A DNA stretch of 64,000 bases from Chrysopilus asiliformis (Eukaryota; Arthropoda; Insecta; Diptera; Rhagionidae): NCBI GenBank assembly GCA_964034945.1, contig OZ035963.1:42865090-42929089 (forward strand), in the 5' to 3' direction. The notes under the pieces are model-generated. The model was not told where the DNA came from. It saw only the letters and a program-made list of their open reading frames with translations, and searched no databases. The translations under genes were made by a program, and so were the position numbers. Below are positions 31,401 through 45,762 of this stretch, in pieces (the first letter of the stretch is position 1; each line of letters opens with the position of its first letter).

Positions 31401-33046
31401 TATAGTGATTATACTAATGATATAGTGATTATAATATTGATTAGTGATTATAATATTGATATAGTGGCTATAATATTGATATAGTGATTATAATACTGAT
31501 ATAGTGATTATAATATTGATATAGTGATTATAATATTGATATAGTGATTATAATATTGATATAGTGATTATAATATTGATATAGTCATTATAATATTGAT
31601 ATAGTGATTATAATATTGATATAGTGATTATACTAATGATATAGTGATTATAATATTGATATAGTGATTATAATATTGATATAGTGATTATAATATTGAT
31701 ATAGTGATTATAATATTGATATAGTCATTATAATATTAATATAGTGATTATAATATTGATATAGTGGCTATAATATTAATATAGTGATTATACTATTGAT
31801 ATAGTGATTATAATATTGATATAGTGATATTGATATTGATATATTGATTATAATATTGATATAGTGATTATAATATTGATATAGTGATTATAATATTGAT
31901 ATAGTGATTATAATATTGATATAGTGATTATAATATTGATATAGTGATTATAATATTGATATAGTGATTATAATATTGATATAGTGATTATAATATTGAT
32001 ATAGTGATTATAATATTGATATAGTGATTATAATATTGATATAGTGATTATACTAATGATATAGTGATTATAATATTGATATAGTGATTATAATATTGAT
32101 ATAGTGATTATACTAATGATATAGTGATTATAATATTGATATAGTGATTATAATATTGATATAGTCATTATAATATTGATATAGTGATTATAATATTGAT
32201 ATAGTGATTATACTAATGATATAGTGATTATACTAATGATATAGTGATTATAATATTGATATAGTGATTATAATATTGATATAGTGATTATAATATTGAT
32301 ATAGTGATTATACTAATGATATAGTGATTATAATATTGATATAGTGATTATAATATTGATATAGTGATTATAATATTGATATAGTGATTATAATATTGAT
32401 ATAGTGATTATAATATTGATATAGTGATTATAATATTGATATAGTGATTATAATATTGATATAGTGATTATACTAATGATATAGTGATTATAATATTGAT
32501 ATAGTGATTATAATATTGATATAGTGATTATAATATTGATATAGTGATTATACTATTGATATAGTGATTATAATATTGATATAGTGATTATAATATTGAT
32601 ATAGTGATTATACTAATGATATAGTGATTATAATATTGATTAGTGATTATAATATTGATATAGTGGCTATAATATTGATATAGTGATTATAATACTGATA
32701 TAGTGATTATAATATTGATATAGTGATTATAATATTGATATAGTGATTATAATATTGATATAGTGATTATAATATTGATATAGTCATTATAATATTGATA
32801 TAGTGATTATAATATTGATATAGTGATTATACTAATGATATAGTGATTATAATATTGATATAGTGATTATAATATTGATATAGTGATTATAATATTGATA
32901 TAGTGATTATAATATTGATATAGTCATTATAATATTGATATAGTGATTATAATATTGATATAGTCATTATAATATTGATATAGTGATTATACTATTGATA
33001 TAGTGATTATAATATTGATATAGTGATTATACTAATGATATAGTGA
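28491..33046. repeat. 4,556-bp higher-order repeat, version alpha
   Basis: First of three large related modules. Markers are GTGATCATA (about 28788), TTATACTTGTG (28871), GATTAGTGAT at 29001, 29540, 31439 and 32638, GATTGTAATATTG (29248), the 12-unit perfect run (29881), TATAGATATAG (29821), GACATAG (about 30380) and AATACTGATATAG (31494, 32692). The offset to version beta is exactly 4,556 bp from the left end through at least 30120; inserted units in beta then raise it to 4,756 (31439 and 36195) and 4,736 (32638 and 37374). Confidence 0.87.
29881..30120. repeat. Longest perfect run of the consensus unit (12 copies)
   Basis: Twelve consecutive 20-bp units without a mismatch, 240 bp, ending at a GTCATT variant at 30121. 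It is the longest uninterrupted run I found and is repeated exactly 4,556 bp downstream (34437-34676) inside the next higher-order copy. It best represents the homogenised core monomer and fixes the period at 20 bp. Confidence 0.85.
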
Positions 33047-34436
33047 TTATAATATTAATATAGTGATTATAATATTGATATAGTGATTATAATATTGATA
33101 TAGTGGCTATAATATTGATATAGTGATTATAATATTGATATAGTGATTATAATATTGATATAGTGATTATAATATTGATATAGTGATTATAATATTGATA
33201 TAGTGATTATACTATTGATATAGTGATTATAATATTGATATAGTGATTATACTAATGATATAGTGATTATAATATTGATATAGTGATTATAATATTAATA
33301 TAGTGATTATAATATTTATATAGTGGTGATAATATTGATATAGTGATCATAATATTGATATAGTGATTATAATATTGATATAGTGCTTATAATACTGGTA
33401 TAAAGATTATAATATTGATATAGTGATTATACTTGTGATATAGTGATTATAATATTGATATAGTGATTATACTATTGATATAGTGATTATAATATTGATA
33501 TAGTGATTATAATATTGATATAGTGATTATACTAATGATATAGTGATTATAATATTGATTAGTGATTATAATATTGATATAGTGGCTATAATATTGATAT
33601 AGTGGTTATAATATTGATATAGTGATTATAATATTGATATAGTGATTATAATATTGATATAGTGATTATAATATTGATATAGTCATTATAATATTGATAT
33701 AGTGATTATAATATTGATATAGTGATTATACTAATGATATAGTGATTATAATATTGATATAGTGATTATAATATTGATATAGTGATTATAATATTGATAT
33801 AGTGATTGTAATATTGATATAGTGATTATAATATTGATATAGTGATTATAATATTGATATAGTGATTATAATATTGATATAGTGATTATAATATTGATAT
33901 AGTGATTATAATATTGATATAGTGATTATACTAATGATATAGTGATTATAATATTGATATAGTGATTATAATATTGATATAGTCATTATAATATTGATAT
34001 AGTGATTATACTATTGATATAGTGATTATAATATTGATATAGTGATTATAATATTGATATAGTGATTATACTAATGATATAGTGATTATAATATTGATTA
34101 GTGATTATAATATTGATATAGTGGCTATAATATTGATATAGTGATTATAATATTGATATAGTGATTATAATATTGATATAGTGATATTGATTATAATATT
34201 GATATAGTGATTATACTAATGATATAGTGATTATAATATTGATATAGTGATTATACTAATGATATAGTGATTATAATATTGATATAGTGGCTATAATATT
34301 GATATAGTGATTATAATATTAATATAGTGATTATAATATTGATATAGTGGCTATAATATTAATATAGTGATTATACTATAGATATAGTGATTATAATATT
34401 GATATAGTGATATTGATATATTGATTATAATATTGA

Positions 34437-34676
34437 TATAGTGATTATAATATTGATATAGTGATTATAATATTGATATAGTGATTATAATATTGATATA
34501 GTGATTATAATATTGATATAGTGATTATAATATTGATATAGTGATTATAATATTGATATAGTGATTATAATATTGATATAGTGATTATAATATTGATATA
34601 GTGATTATAATATTGATATAGTGATTATAATATTGATATAGTGATTATAATATTGATATAGTGATTATAATATTGA
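34437..34676. repeat. Second copy of the 12-unit perfect run
   Basis: Same twelve-unit run as at 29881-30120, at the 4,556-bp offset, again preceded by GATATTGATATATTGATT and followed by GTCATT. The shared length and flanks show that it was duplicated as part of a large block rather than by local slippage. Confidence 0.85.
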
Positions 34677-36646
34677 TATAGTCATTATAATATTGATATA
34701 GTGATTATACTATTGATATAGTGATTATAATATTGATATAGTGATTATAATATTGATATAGTGATTATACTAATGATATAGTGATTATAATATTGATATA
34801 GTGATTATAATATTGATATAGTGGCTATAATATTGATATAGTGATTATAATATTGATATAGTGATTATAATATTGATATAGTGATTATAATATTGATATA
34901 GTCATTATAATATTGATATAGTGATTATACTATTGACATAGTGATTATAATATTGATATAGTGATTATACTAATGATATAGTGATTATAATATTGATATA
35001 GTGATTATAATATTGATATAGTGATTATACTAATGATATAGTGATTATAATATTGATATAGTGATTATAATATTGATATAGTGGCTATAATATTGATATA
35101 GTGATTATAATATTGATATAGTGATTATAATATTGATATAGTGATTATAATATTGATATAGTCATTATAATATTGATATAGTGATTATACTATTGATATA
35201 GTGATTATAATATTGATATAGTGATTATAATATTGATATAGTGATTATACTAATGATATAGTGATTATAATATTGATATAGTGGCTATAATATTGATATA
35301 GTGATTATAATATTAATATAGTGATTATAATATTGATATAGTGGCTATAATATTAATATAGTGATTATACTATTGATATAGTGATTATAATATTGATATA
35401 GTGATATTGATATTGATATATTGATTATAATATTGATATAGTGATTATAATATTGATATAGTGATTATAATATTGATATAGTGATTATAATATTGATATA
35501 GTGATTATAATATTGATATAGTGATTATAATATTGATATAGTGATTATAATATTGATATAGTGATTATAATATTGATATAGTGATTATACTAATGATATA
35601 GTGATTATAATATTGATATAGTGATTATAATATTGATATAGTGATTATAATATTGATATAGTGATTATACTATTGATATAGTGATTATAATATTGATATA
35701 GTGATTATAATATTGATATAGTCATTATAATATTGATATAGTGATTATAATATTGATATAGTGATTATACTAATGATATAGTGATTATACTAATGATATA
35801 GTGATTATAATATTGATATAGTGATTATAATATTGATATAGTGATTATAATATTGATATAGTGATTATACTAATGATATAGTGATTATAATATTGATATA
35901 GTGATTATAATATTGATATAGTGATTATAATATTGATATAGTGATTATAATATTGATATAGTGATTATAATATTGATATAGTGATTATAATATTGATATA
36001 GTGATTATAATATTGATATAGTGATTATACTAATGATATAGTGATTATAATATTGATATAGTGATTATAATATTGATATAGTCATTATAATATTGATATA
36101 GTGATTATACTATTGATATAGTGATTATAATATTGATATAGTGATTATAATATTGATATAGTGATTATACTAATGATATAGTGATTATAATATTGATTAG
36201 TGATTATAATATTGATATAGTGGCTATAATATTGATATAGTGATTATAATACTGATATAGTGATTATAATATTGATATAGTGATTATAATATTGATATAG
36301 TGATTATAATATTGATATAGTGATTATAATATTGATATAGTCATTATAATATTGATATAGTGATTATAATATTGATATAGTGATTATACTAATGATATAG
36401 TGATTATAATATTGATATAGTGATTATAATATTGATATAGTGATTATAATATTGATATAGTGATTATAATATTGATATAGTCATTATAATATTAATATAG
36501 TGATTATAATATTGATATAGTGGCTATAATATTAATATAGTGATTATACTATTGATATAGTGATTATAATATTGATATAGTGATATTGATATTGATATAT
36601 TGATTATAATATTGATATAGTGATTATAATATTGATATAGTGATTA

Positions 36647-38005
36647 TAATATTGATATAGTGATTATAATATTGATATAGTGATTATAATATTGATATAG
36701 TGATTATAATATTGATATAGTGATTATAATATTGATATAGTGATTATAATATTGATATAGTGATTATAATATTGATATAGTGATTATACTAATGATATAG
36801 TGATTATAATATTGATATAGTGATTATAATATTGATATAGTGATTATACTAATGATATAGTGATTATAATATTGATATAGTGATTATAATATTGATATAG
36901 TCATTATAATATTGATATAGTGATTATAATATTGATATAGTGATTATACTAATGATATAGTGATTATACTAATGATATAGTGATTATAATATTGATATAG
37001 TGATTATAATATTGATATAGTGATTATAATATTGATATAGTGATTATACTAATGATATAGTGATTATAATATTGATATAGTGATTATAATATTGATATAG
37101 TGATTATAATATTGATATAGTGATTATAATATTGATATAGTGATTATAATATTGATATAGTGATTATAATATTGATATAGTGATTATAATATTGATATAG
37201 TGATTATACTAATGATATAGTGATTATAATATTGATATAGTGATTATAATATTGATATAGTGATTATAATATTGATATAGTGATTATACTATTGATATAG
37301 TGATTATAATATTGATATAGTGATTATAATATTGATATAGTGATTATACTAATGATATAGTGATTATAATATTGATTAGTGATTATAATATTGATATAGT
37401 GGCTATAATATTGATATAGTGATTATAATACTGATATAGTGATTATAATATTGATATAGTGATTATAATATTGATATAGTGATTATAATATTGATATAGT
37501 GATTATAATATTGATATAGTCATTATAATATTGATATAGTGATTATAATATTGATATAGTGATTATACTAATGATATAGTGATTATAATATTGATATAGT
37601 GATTATAATATTGATATAGTGATTATAATATTGATATAGTGATTATAATATTGATATAGTCATTATAATATTGATATAGTGATTATAATATTGATATAGT
37701 CATTATAATATTGATATAGTGATTATACTATTGATATAGTGATTATAATATTGATATAGTGATTATACTAATGATATAGTGATTATAATATTGATATAGT
37801 GATTATAATATTGATATAGTGATTATACTAATGATATAGTGATTATAATATTGATATAGTGGCTATAATATTGATATAGTGATTATAATATTAATATAGT
37901 GATTATAATATTGATATAGTGGCTATAATATTAATATAGTGATTATACTATTGATATAGTGATTATAATATTGATATTGATATTGATATATTGATATATT
38001 GATTA
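36647..38005. repeat. 1,359-bp tandem unit, copy 1
   Basis: This piece of version beta repeats immediately to the right at a constant offset of 1,359 bp: GATTAGTGATT (37374 and 38733), AATACTGATATAG (37429 and 38788), TTGATATTGATATTG (37971 and 39330). The length is 68 units minus one base, because the GATTAG unit has lost one A. I saw no single-base difference by eye, which suggests a very recent duplication. Confidence 0.85.
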
Positions 38006-39425
38006 TAATATTGATATAGTGATTATAATATTGATATAGTGATTATAATATTGATATAGTGATTATAATATTGATATAGTGATTATAATATTGATATAGT
38101 GATTATAATATTGATATAGTGATTATAATATTGATATAGTGATTATACTAATGATATAGTGATTATAATATTGATATAGTGATTATAATATTGATATAGT
38201 GATTATACTAATGATATAGTGATTATAATATTGATATAGTGATTATAATATTGATATAGTCATTATAATATTGATATAGTGATTATAATATTGATATAGT
38301 GATTATACTAATGATATAGTGATTATACTAATGATATAGTGATTATAATATTGATATAGTGATTATAATATTGATATAGTGATTATAATATTGATATAGT
38401 GATTATACTAATGATATAGTGATTATAATATTGATATAGTGATTATAATATTGATATAGTGATTATAATATTGATATAGTGATTATAATATTGATATAGT
38501 GATTATAATATTGATATAGTGATTATAATATTGATATAGTGATTATAATATTGATATAGTGATTATACTAATGATATAGTGATTATAATATTGATATAGT
38601 GATTATAATATTGATATAGTGATTATAATATTGATATAGTGATTATACTATTGATATAGTGATTATAATATTGATATAGTGATTATAATATTGATATAGT
38701 GATTATACTAATGATATAGTGATTATAATATTGATTAGTGATTATAATATTGATATAGTGGCTATAATATTGATATAGTGATTATAATACTGATATAGTG
38801 ATTATAATATTGATATAGTGATTATAATATTGATATAGTGATTATAATATTGATATAGTGATTATAATATTGATATAGTCATTATAATATTGATATAGTG
38901 ATTATAATATTGATATAGTGATTATACTAATGATATAGTGATTATAATATTGATATAGTGATTATAATATTGATATAGTGATTATAATATTGATATAGTG
39001 ATTATAATATTGATATAGTCATTATAATATTGATATAGTGATTATAATATTGATATAGTCATTATAATATTGATATAGTGATTATACTATTGATATAGTG
39101 ATTATAATATTGATATAGTGATTATACTAATGATATAGTGATTATAATATTGATATAGTGATTATAATATTGATATAGTGATTATACTAATGATATAGTG
39201 ATTATAATATTGATATAGTGGCTATAATATTGATATAGTGATTATAATATTAATATAGTGATTATAATATTGATATAGTGGCTATAATATTAATATAGTG
39301 ATTATACTATTGATATAGTGATTATAATATTGATATTGATATTGATATATTGATATATTGATTATAATATTGATATAGTGATTATAATATTGATATAGTG
39401 ATTATAATATTGATATAGTGATTAT
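38006..39425. repeat. 1,359-bp tandem unit, copy 2
   Basis: Identical by eye to 36647-38005 until the TTGATATATTG pair near 39350. It ends close to a unique GTCAATATAATATTG variant (C at 39440), which recurs once at 43977 after the same TTGATATATTG string, so this right edge was itself copied into the third module. Confidence 0.82.
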
Positions 39426-39604
39426 AATATTGATATAGTCAATATAATATTGATATAGTGATTATAATATTGATATAGTGATTATAATATTGATATAGTG
39501 ATTATAATATTGATATAGTCATTATAATATTGATATAGTGATTATACTATTGATATAGTGATTATAATATTGATATAGTGATTATACTAATGATATAGTG
39601 ATTA

Positions 39605-42600
39605 TAATATTGATATAGTGATTATAATATTGATATAGTGATTATAATATTGATATAGTGATTATAATATTGATATAGTCATTATAATATTGATATAGTG
39701 ATTATAATATTGATATAGTGATTATACTAATGATATAGTGATTATAATATTGATATAGTGATTATAATATTGATATAGTGATTATAATATTGATATAGTG
39801 ATTGTAATATTGATATAGTGATTATAATATTGATATAGTGATTATAATATTGATATAGTGATTATAATATTGATATAGTGATTATAATATTGATATAGTG
39901 ATTATAATATTGATATAGTGATTATACTAATGATATAGTGATTATAATATTGATATAGTGATTATAATATTGATATAGTCATTATAATATTGATATAGTG
40001 ATTATACTATTGATATAGTGATTATAATATTGATATAGTGATTATAATATTGATATAGTGATTATACTAATGATATAGTGATTATAATATTGATTAGTGA
40101 TTATAATATTGATATAGTGGCTATAATATTGATATAGTGATTATAATATTGATATAGTGATTATAATATTGATATAGTGATATTGATTATAATATTGATA
40201 TAGTGATTATACTAATGATATAGTGATTATAATATTGATATAGTGATTATACTAATGATATAGTGATTATAATATTGATATAGTGGCTATAATATTGATA
40301 TAGTGATTATAATATTAATATAGTGATTATAATATTGATATAGTGGCTATAATATTAATATAGTGATTATACTATAGATATAGTGATTATAATATTGATA
40401 TAGTGATATTGATATATTGATTATAATATTGATATAGTGATTATAATATTGATATAGTGATTATAATATTGATATAGTGATTATAATATTGATATAGTGA
40501 TTATAATATTGATATAGTGATTATAATATTGATATAGTGATTATAATATTGATATAGTCATTATAATATTGATATAGTGATTATACTATTGATATAGTGA
40601 TTATAATATTGATATAGTGATTATAATATTGATATAGTGATTATACTAATGATATAGTGATTATAATATTGATATAGTGATTATAATATTGATATAGTGG
40701 CTATAATATTGATATAGTGGCTATAATATTGATATAGTGATTATAATATTGATATAGTGATTATAATATTGATATAGTGATTATAATATTGATATAGTCA
40801 TTATAATATTGATATAGTGATTATACTATTGACATAGTGATTATAATATTGATATAGTGATTATACTAATGATATAGTGATTATAATATTGATATAGTGA
40901 TTATAATATTGATATAGTGATTATACTAATGATATAGTGATTATAATATTGATATAGTGATTATAATATTGATATAGTGGCTATAATATTGATATAGTGA
41001 TTATAATATTGATATAGTGATTATAATATTGATATAGTGATTATAATATTGATATAGTCATTATAATATTGATATAGTGATTATACTATTGATATAGTGA
41101 TTATAATATTGATATAGTGATTATAATATTGATATAGTGATTATACTAATGATATAGTGATTATAATATTGATATAGTGGCTATAATATTGATATAGTGA
41201 TTATAATATTAATATAGTGATTATAATATTGATATAGTGGCTATAATATTAATATAGTGATTATACTATTGATATAGTGATTATAATATTGATATAGTGA
41301 TATTGATATTGATATATTGATTATAATATTGATATAGTGATTATAATATTGATATAGTGATTATAATATTGATATAGTGATTATAATATTGATATAGTGA
41401 TTATAATATTGATATAGTGATTATAATATTGATATAGTGATTATAATATTGATATAGTGATTATAATATTGATATAGTGATTATAATATTGATATAGTGA
41501 TTATACTAATGATATAGTGATTATAATATTGATATAGTGATTATAATATTGATATAGTGATTATACTAATGATATAGTGATTATAATATTGATATAGTGA
41601 TTATAATATTGATATAGTCATTATAATATTGATATAGTGATTATAATATTGATATAGTGATTATACTAATGATATAGTGATTATACTAATGATATAGTGA
41701 TTATAATATTGATATAGTGATTATAATATTGATATAGTGATTATAATATTGATATAGTGATTATACTAATGATATAGTGATTATAATATTGATATAGTGA
41801 TTATAATATTGATATAGTGATTATAATATTGATATAGTGATTATAATATTGATATAGTGATTATAATATTGATATAGTGATTATAATATTGATATAGTGA
41901 TTATAATATTGATATAGTGATTATACTAATGATATAGTGATTATAATATTGATATAGTGATTATAATATTGATATAGTCATTATAATATTGATATAGTGA
42001 TTATACTATTGATATAGTGATTATAATATTGATATAGTGATTATAATATTGATATAGTGATTATACTAATGATATAGTGATTATAATATTGATTAGTGAT
42101 TATAATATTGATATAGTGGCTATAATATTGATATAGTGATTATAATACTGATATAGTGATTATAATATTGATATAGTGATTATAATATTGATATAGTGAT
42201 TATAATATTGATATAGTGATTATAATATTGATATAGTCATTATAATATTGATATAGTGATTATAATATTGATATAGTGATTATACTAATGATATAGTGAT
42301 TATAATATTGATATAGTGATTATAATATTGATATAGTGATTATAATATTGATATAGTGATTATAATATTGATATAGTCATTATAATATTAATATAGTGAT
42401 TATAATATTGATATAGTGGCTATAATATTAATATAGTGATTATACTATTGATATAGTGATTATAATATTGATATAGTGATATTGATATTGATATATTGAT
42501 TATAATATTGATATAGTGATTATAATATTGATATAGTGATTATAATATTGATATAGTGATTATAATATTGATATAGTGATTATAATATTGATATAGTGAT

Positions 42601-43950
42601 TATAATATTGATATAGTGATTATAATATTGATATAGTGATTATAATATTGATATAGTGATTATAATATTGATATAGTGATTATAATATTGATATAGTGAT
42701 TATACTAATGATATAGTGATTATAATATTGATATAGTGATTATAATATTGATATAGTGATTATACTAATGATATAGTGATTATAATATTGATATAGTGAT
42801 TATAATATTGATATAGTCATTATAATATTGATATAGTGATTATAATATTGATATAGTGATTATACTAATGATATAGTTATTATACTAATGATATAGTGAT
42901 TATAATATTGATATAGTGATTATAATATTGATATAGTGATTATAATATTGATATAGTGATTATACTAATGATATAGTGATTATAATATTGATATAGTGAT
43001 TATAATATTGATATAGTGATTATAATATTGATATAGTGATTATAATATTGATATAGTGATTATAATATTGATATAGTGATTATAATATTGATATAGTGAT
43101 TATAATATTGATATAGTGATTATACTAATGATATAGTGATTATAATATTGATATAGTGATTATAATATTGATATAGTCATTATAATATTGATATAGTGAT
43201 TATACTATTGATATAGTGATTATAATATTGATATAGTGATTATAATATTGATATAGTGATTATACTAATGATATAGTGATTATAATATTGATTAGTGATT
43301 ATAATATTGATATAGTGGCTATAATATTGATATAGTGATTATAATACTGATATAGTGATTATAATATTGATATAGTGATTATAATATTGATATAGTGATT
43401 ATAATATTGATATAGTGATTATAATATTGATATAGTCATTATAATATTGATATAGTGATTATAATATTGATATAGTGATTATACTAATGATATAGTGATT
43501 ATAATATTGATATAGTGATTATAATATTGATATAGTGATTATAATATTGATATAGTCATTATAATATTGATATAGTGATTATAATATTGATATAGTCATT
43601 ATAATATTGATATAGTGATTATACTATTGATATAGTGATTATAATATTGATATAGTGATTATACTAATGATATAGTGATTATAATATTGATATAGTGATT
43701 ATAATATTGATATAGTGATTATACTAATGATATAGTGATTATAATATTGATATAGTGGCTATAATATTGATATAGTGATTATAATATTAATATAGTGATT
43801 ATAATATTGATATAGTGGCTATAATATTAATATAGTGATTATACTATTGATATAGTGATTATAATATTGATATTGATATTGATATATTGATATATTGATT
43901 ATAATATTGATATAGTGATTATAATATTGATATAGTGATTATAATATTGA
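39605..43950. repeat. Higher-order repeat, version gamma
   Basis: Third module, matching version beta at offset 5,996 (GATTGTAATATTG 33804 and 39800; GATTAGTGAT 34096 and 40092; TATAGATATAG 34377 and 40373), then 5,896 (36195 and 42091) and 5,916 (37374 and 43290). It lacks the GTGATCATA and TTATACTTGTG markers at the left, so it begins inside the module. It shares AATACTGATATAG (42147, 43343), GACATAG (about 40830) and the TTGATATTGATATTG string (43867). Local changes include two consecutive GTGGCT units (about 40697-40720) and ATAGTTATTATACTAATG (about 42875). Confidence 0.83.
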
Positions 43951-45762
43951 TATAGTGATTATAATATTGATATAGTCAATATAATATTGATATAGTGATT
44001 ATAATATTGATATAGTGATTATAATATTGATATAGTGATTATAATATTGATATAGTCATTATAATATTGATATAGTGATTATACTATTGATATAGTGATT
44101 ATAATATTGATATAGTGATTATACTAATGATATAGTGATTATAATATTGATATAGTGATTATAATATTGATATAGTGATTATACTAATGATATAGTGATT
44201 ATAATATTGATATAGTGGCTATAATATTGATATAGTGATTATAATATTAATATAGTGATTATAATATTGATATAGTGGCTATAATATTAATATAGTGATT
44301 ATACTATTGATATAGTGATTATAATATTGATATATTGATATTGATATTGATATATTGATTATAATATTGATATAGTGATTATAATATTGATATAGTGATT
44401 ATAATATTGATATAGTGATTATAATATTGATATAGTGATTATAATATTGATATAGTGATATTGATATATTGATTATAATATTGATATAGTGATTATAATA
44501 TTGATATAGTGATTATAATATTAATATAGTGATTATAATATTTATATAGTGATTATAATATTGATATAGTGATTATAATATTGATATAGTGATTATACTA
44601 ATGATATAGTGATTATAATATTGATATAGTGATTATAATATTGATATAGTGCTTATACTATTGATATAGTGATTATAATATTGATATAGTGATTATACTA
44701 TTGATATAGTGATTATACTAATGATATAGTGATTATAATATTGATATAGTGATTATAATATTGATATAGTGATATTGATATTGATATAGTGATTATAATA
44801 TTGATATAGTGATTATAATATTGATATAGTGATTATAATATTGATATAGTGATTATAATATTGATATAGTGATTATAATATTGATATAGTGGCTATAATA
44901 TTAATATAGTGATTATACTATTGATATAGTGATTATAATATTGATATAGTGATATTGATATATTGATTATAATATTGATATAGTGCTTATAATACTGGTA
45001 TAAAGATTATAATATTGATATAGTGATTATACTAATGATATAGTGATTATAATATTGATATAGTGGCTATAATATTGATATAGTGATTATAATATTAATA
45101 TAGTGATTATAATATTGATATAGTGGCTATAATATTAATATAGTGATTATACTATTGATATAGTGATTATAATATTGATATAGTGATATTGATATATTGA
45201 TTATAATATTGATATAGTGATTATAATATTGATATAGTGATTATAATATTGATATAGTGATTATAATATTGATATAGTGATTATAATATTGATATAGTGA
45301 TTATAATATTGATATAGTGATTATACTAATGATATAGAGATTATAATATTGATATAGTGATTATAATATTGATATAGTGGCTATAATATTGATATAGTGA
45401 TTATAATATTGATATAGTGATTATAATATTGATATAGTGATTATAATATTGATATAGTGATTATAATATTGATATAGTGATTATAATATTGATATAGTGA
45501 TTATAATATTGATATAGTCATTATACTAATGATATAGTGATTATAATATTGATATAGTGATTATAATATTGATATAGTCATTATAATATTGATATAGTGA
45601 TTATACTATTGATATAGTGATTATAATATTGATATAGTGATTATAATATTGATATAGTGATTGTACTAATGATATAGTGATTATAATATTGATATAGTGA
45701 TTATAATATTGATATAGTGGCTATAATATTGATATAGTGATTATAATATTGATATAGTGATT
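43951..45762. repeat. Composite stretch linking gamma to the long-range block
   Basis: Starts with GTCAATATAATATTG (C at 43977), as at 39440, then passes through a cassette (44214) into a region resembling 27641-28345. Shared markers with that region are GATATTGATATTGATATAG (27801 and 44771) and AATACTGGTATAAAG (28141 and 44991); the offset falls from 17,010 to 16,850, so this copy has lost several units. Single-occurrence variants include GCTTATACTATTG (44651), GATATAGAGATT (about 45334) and GATTGTACTAATG (about 45660). No gene or unique spacer. Confidence 0.7.

Larger units (their letters stand above)
33047..38005. repeat. Higher-order repeat, version beta
   Basis: Tandem copy of 28491-33046 with GTGATCATA (33344), TTATACTTGTG (33427), GATTAGTGAT at 33557, 34096, 36195 and 37374, TATAGATATAG (34377) and AATACTGATATAG (36249, 37429). 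It is longer than alpha because extra consensus units were added between 34700 and 36100. At its right end it ends with TTGATATTGATATTG followed by two TTGATATATTG units (37971-38000), a unit string shared with 39330 and 43867. Confidence 0.85.
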
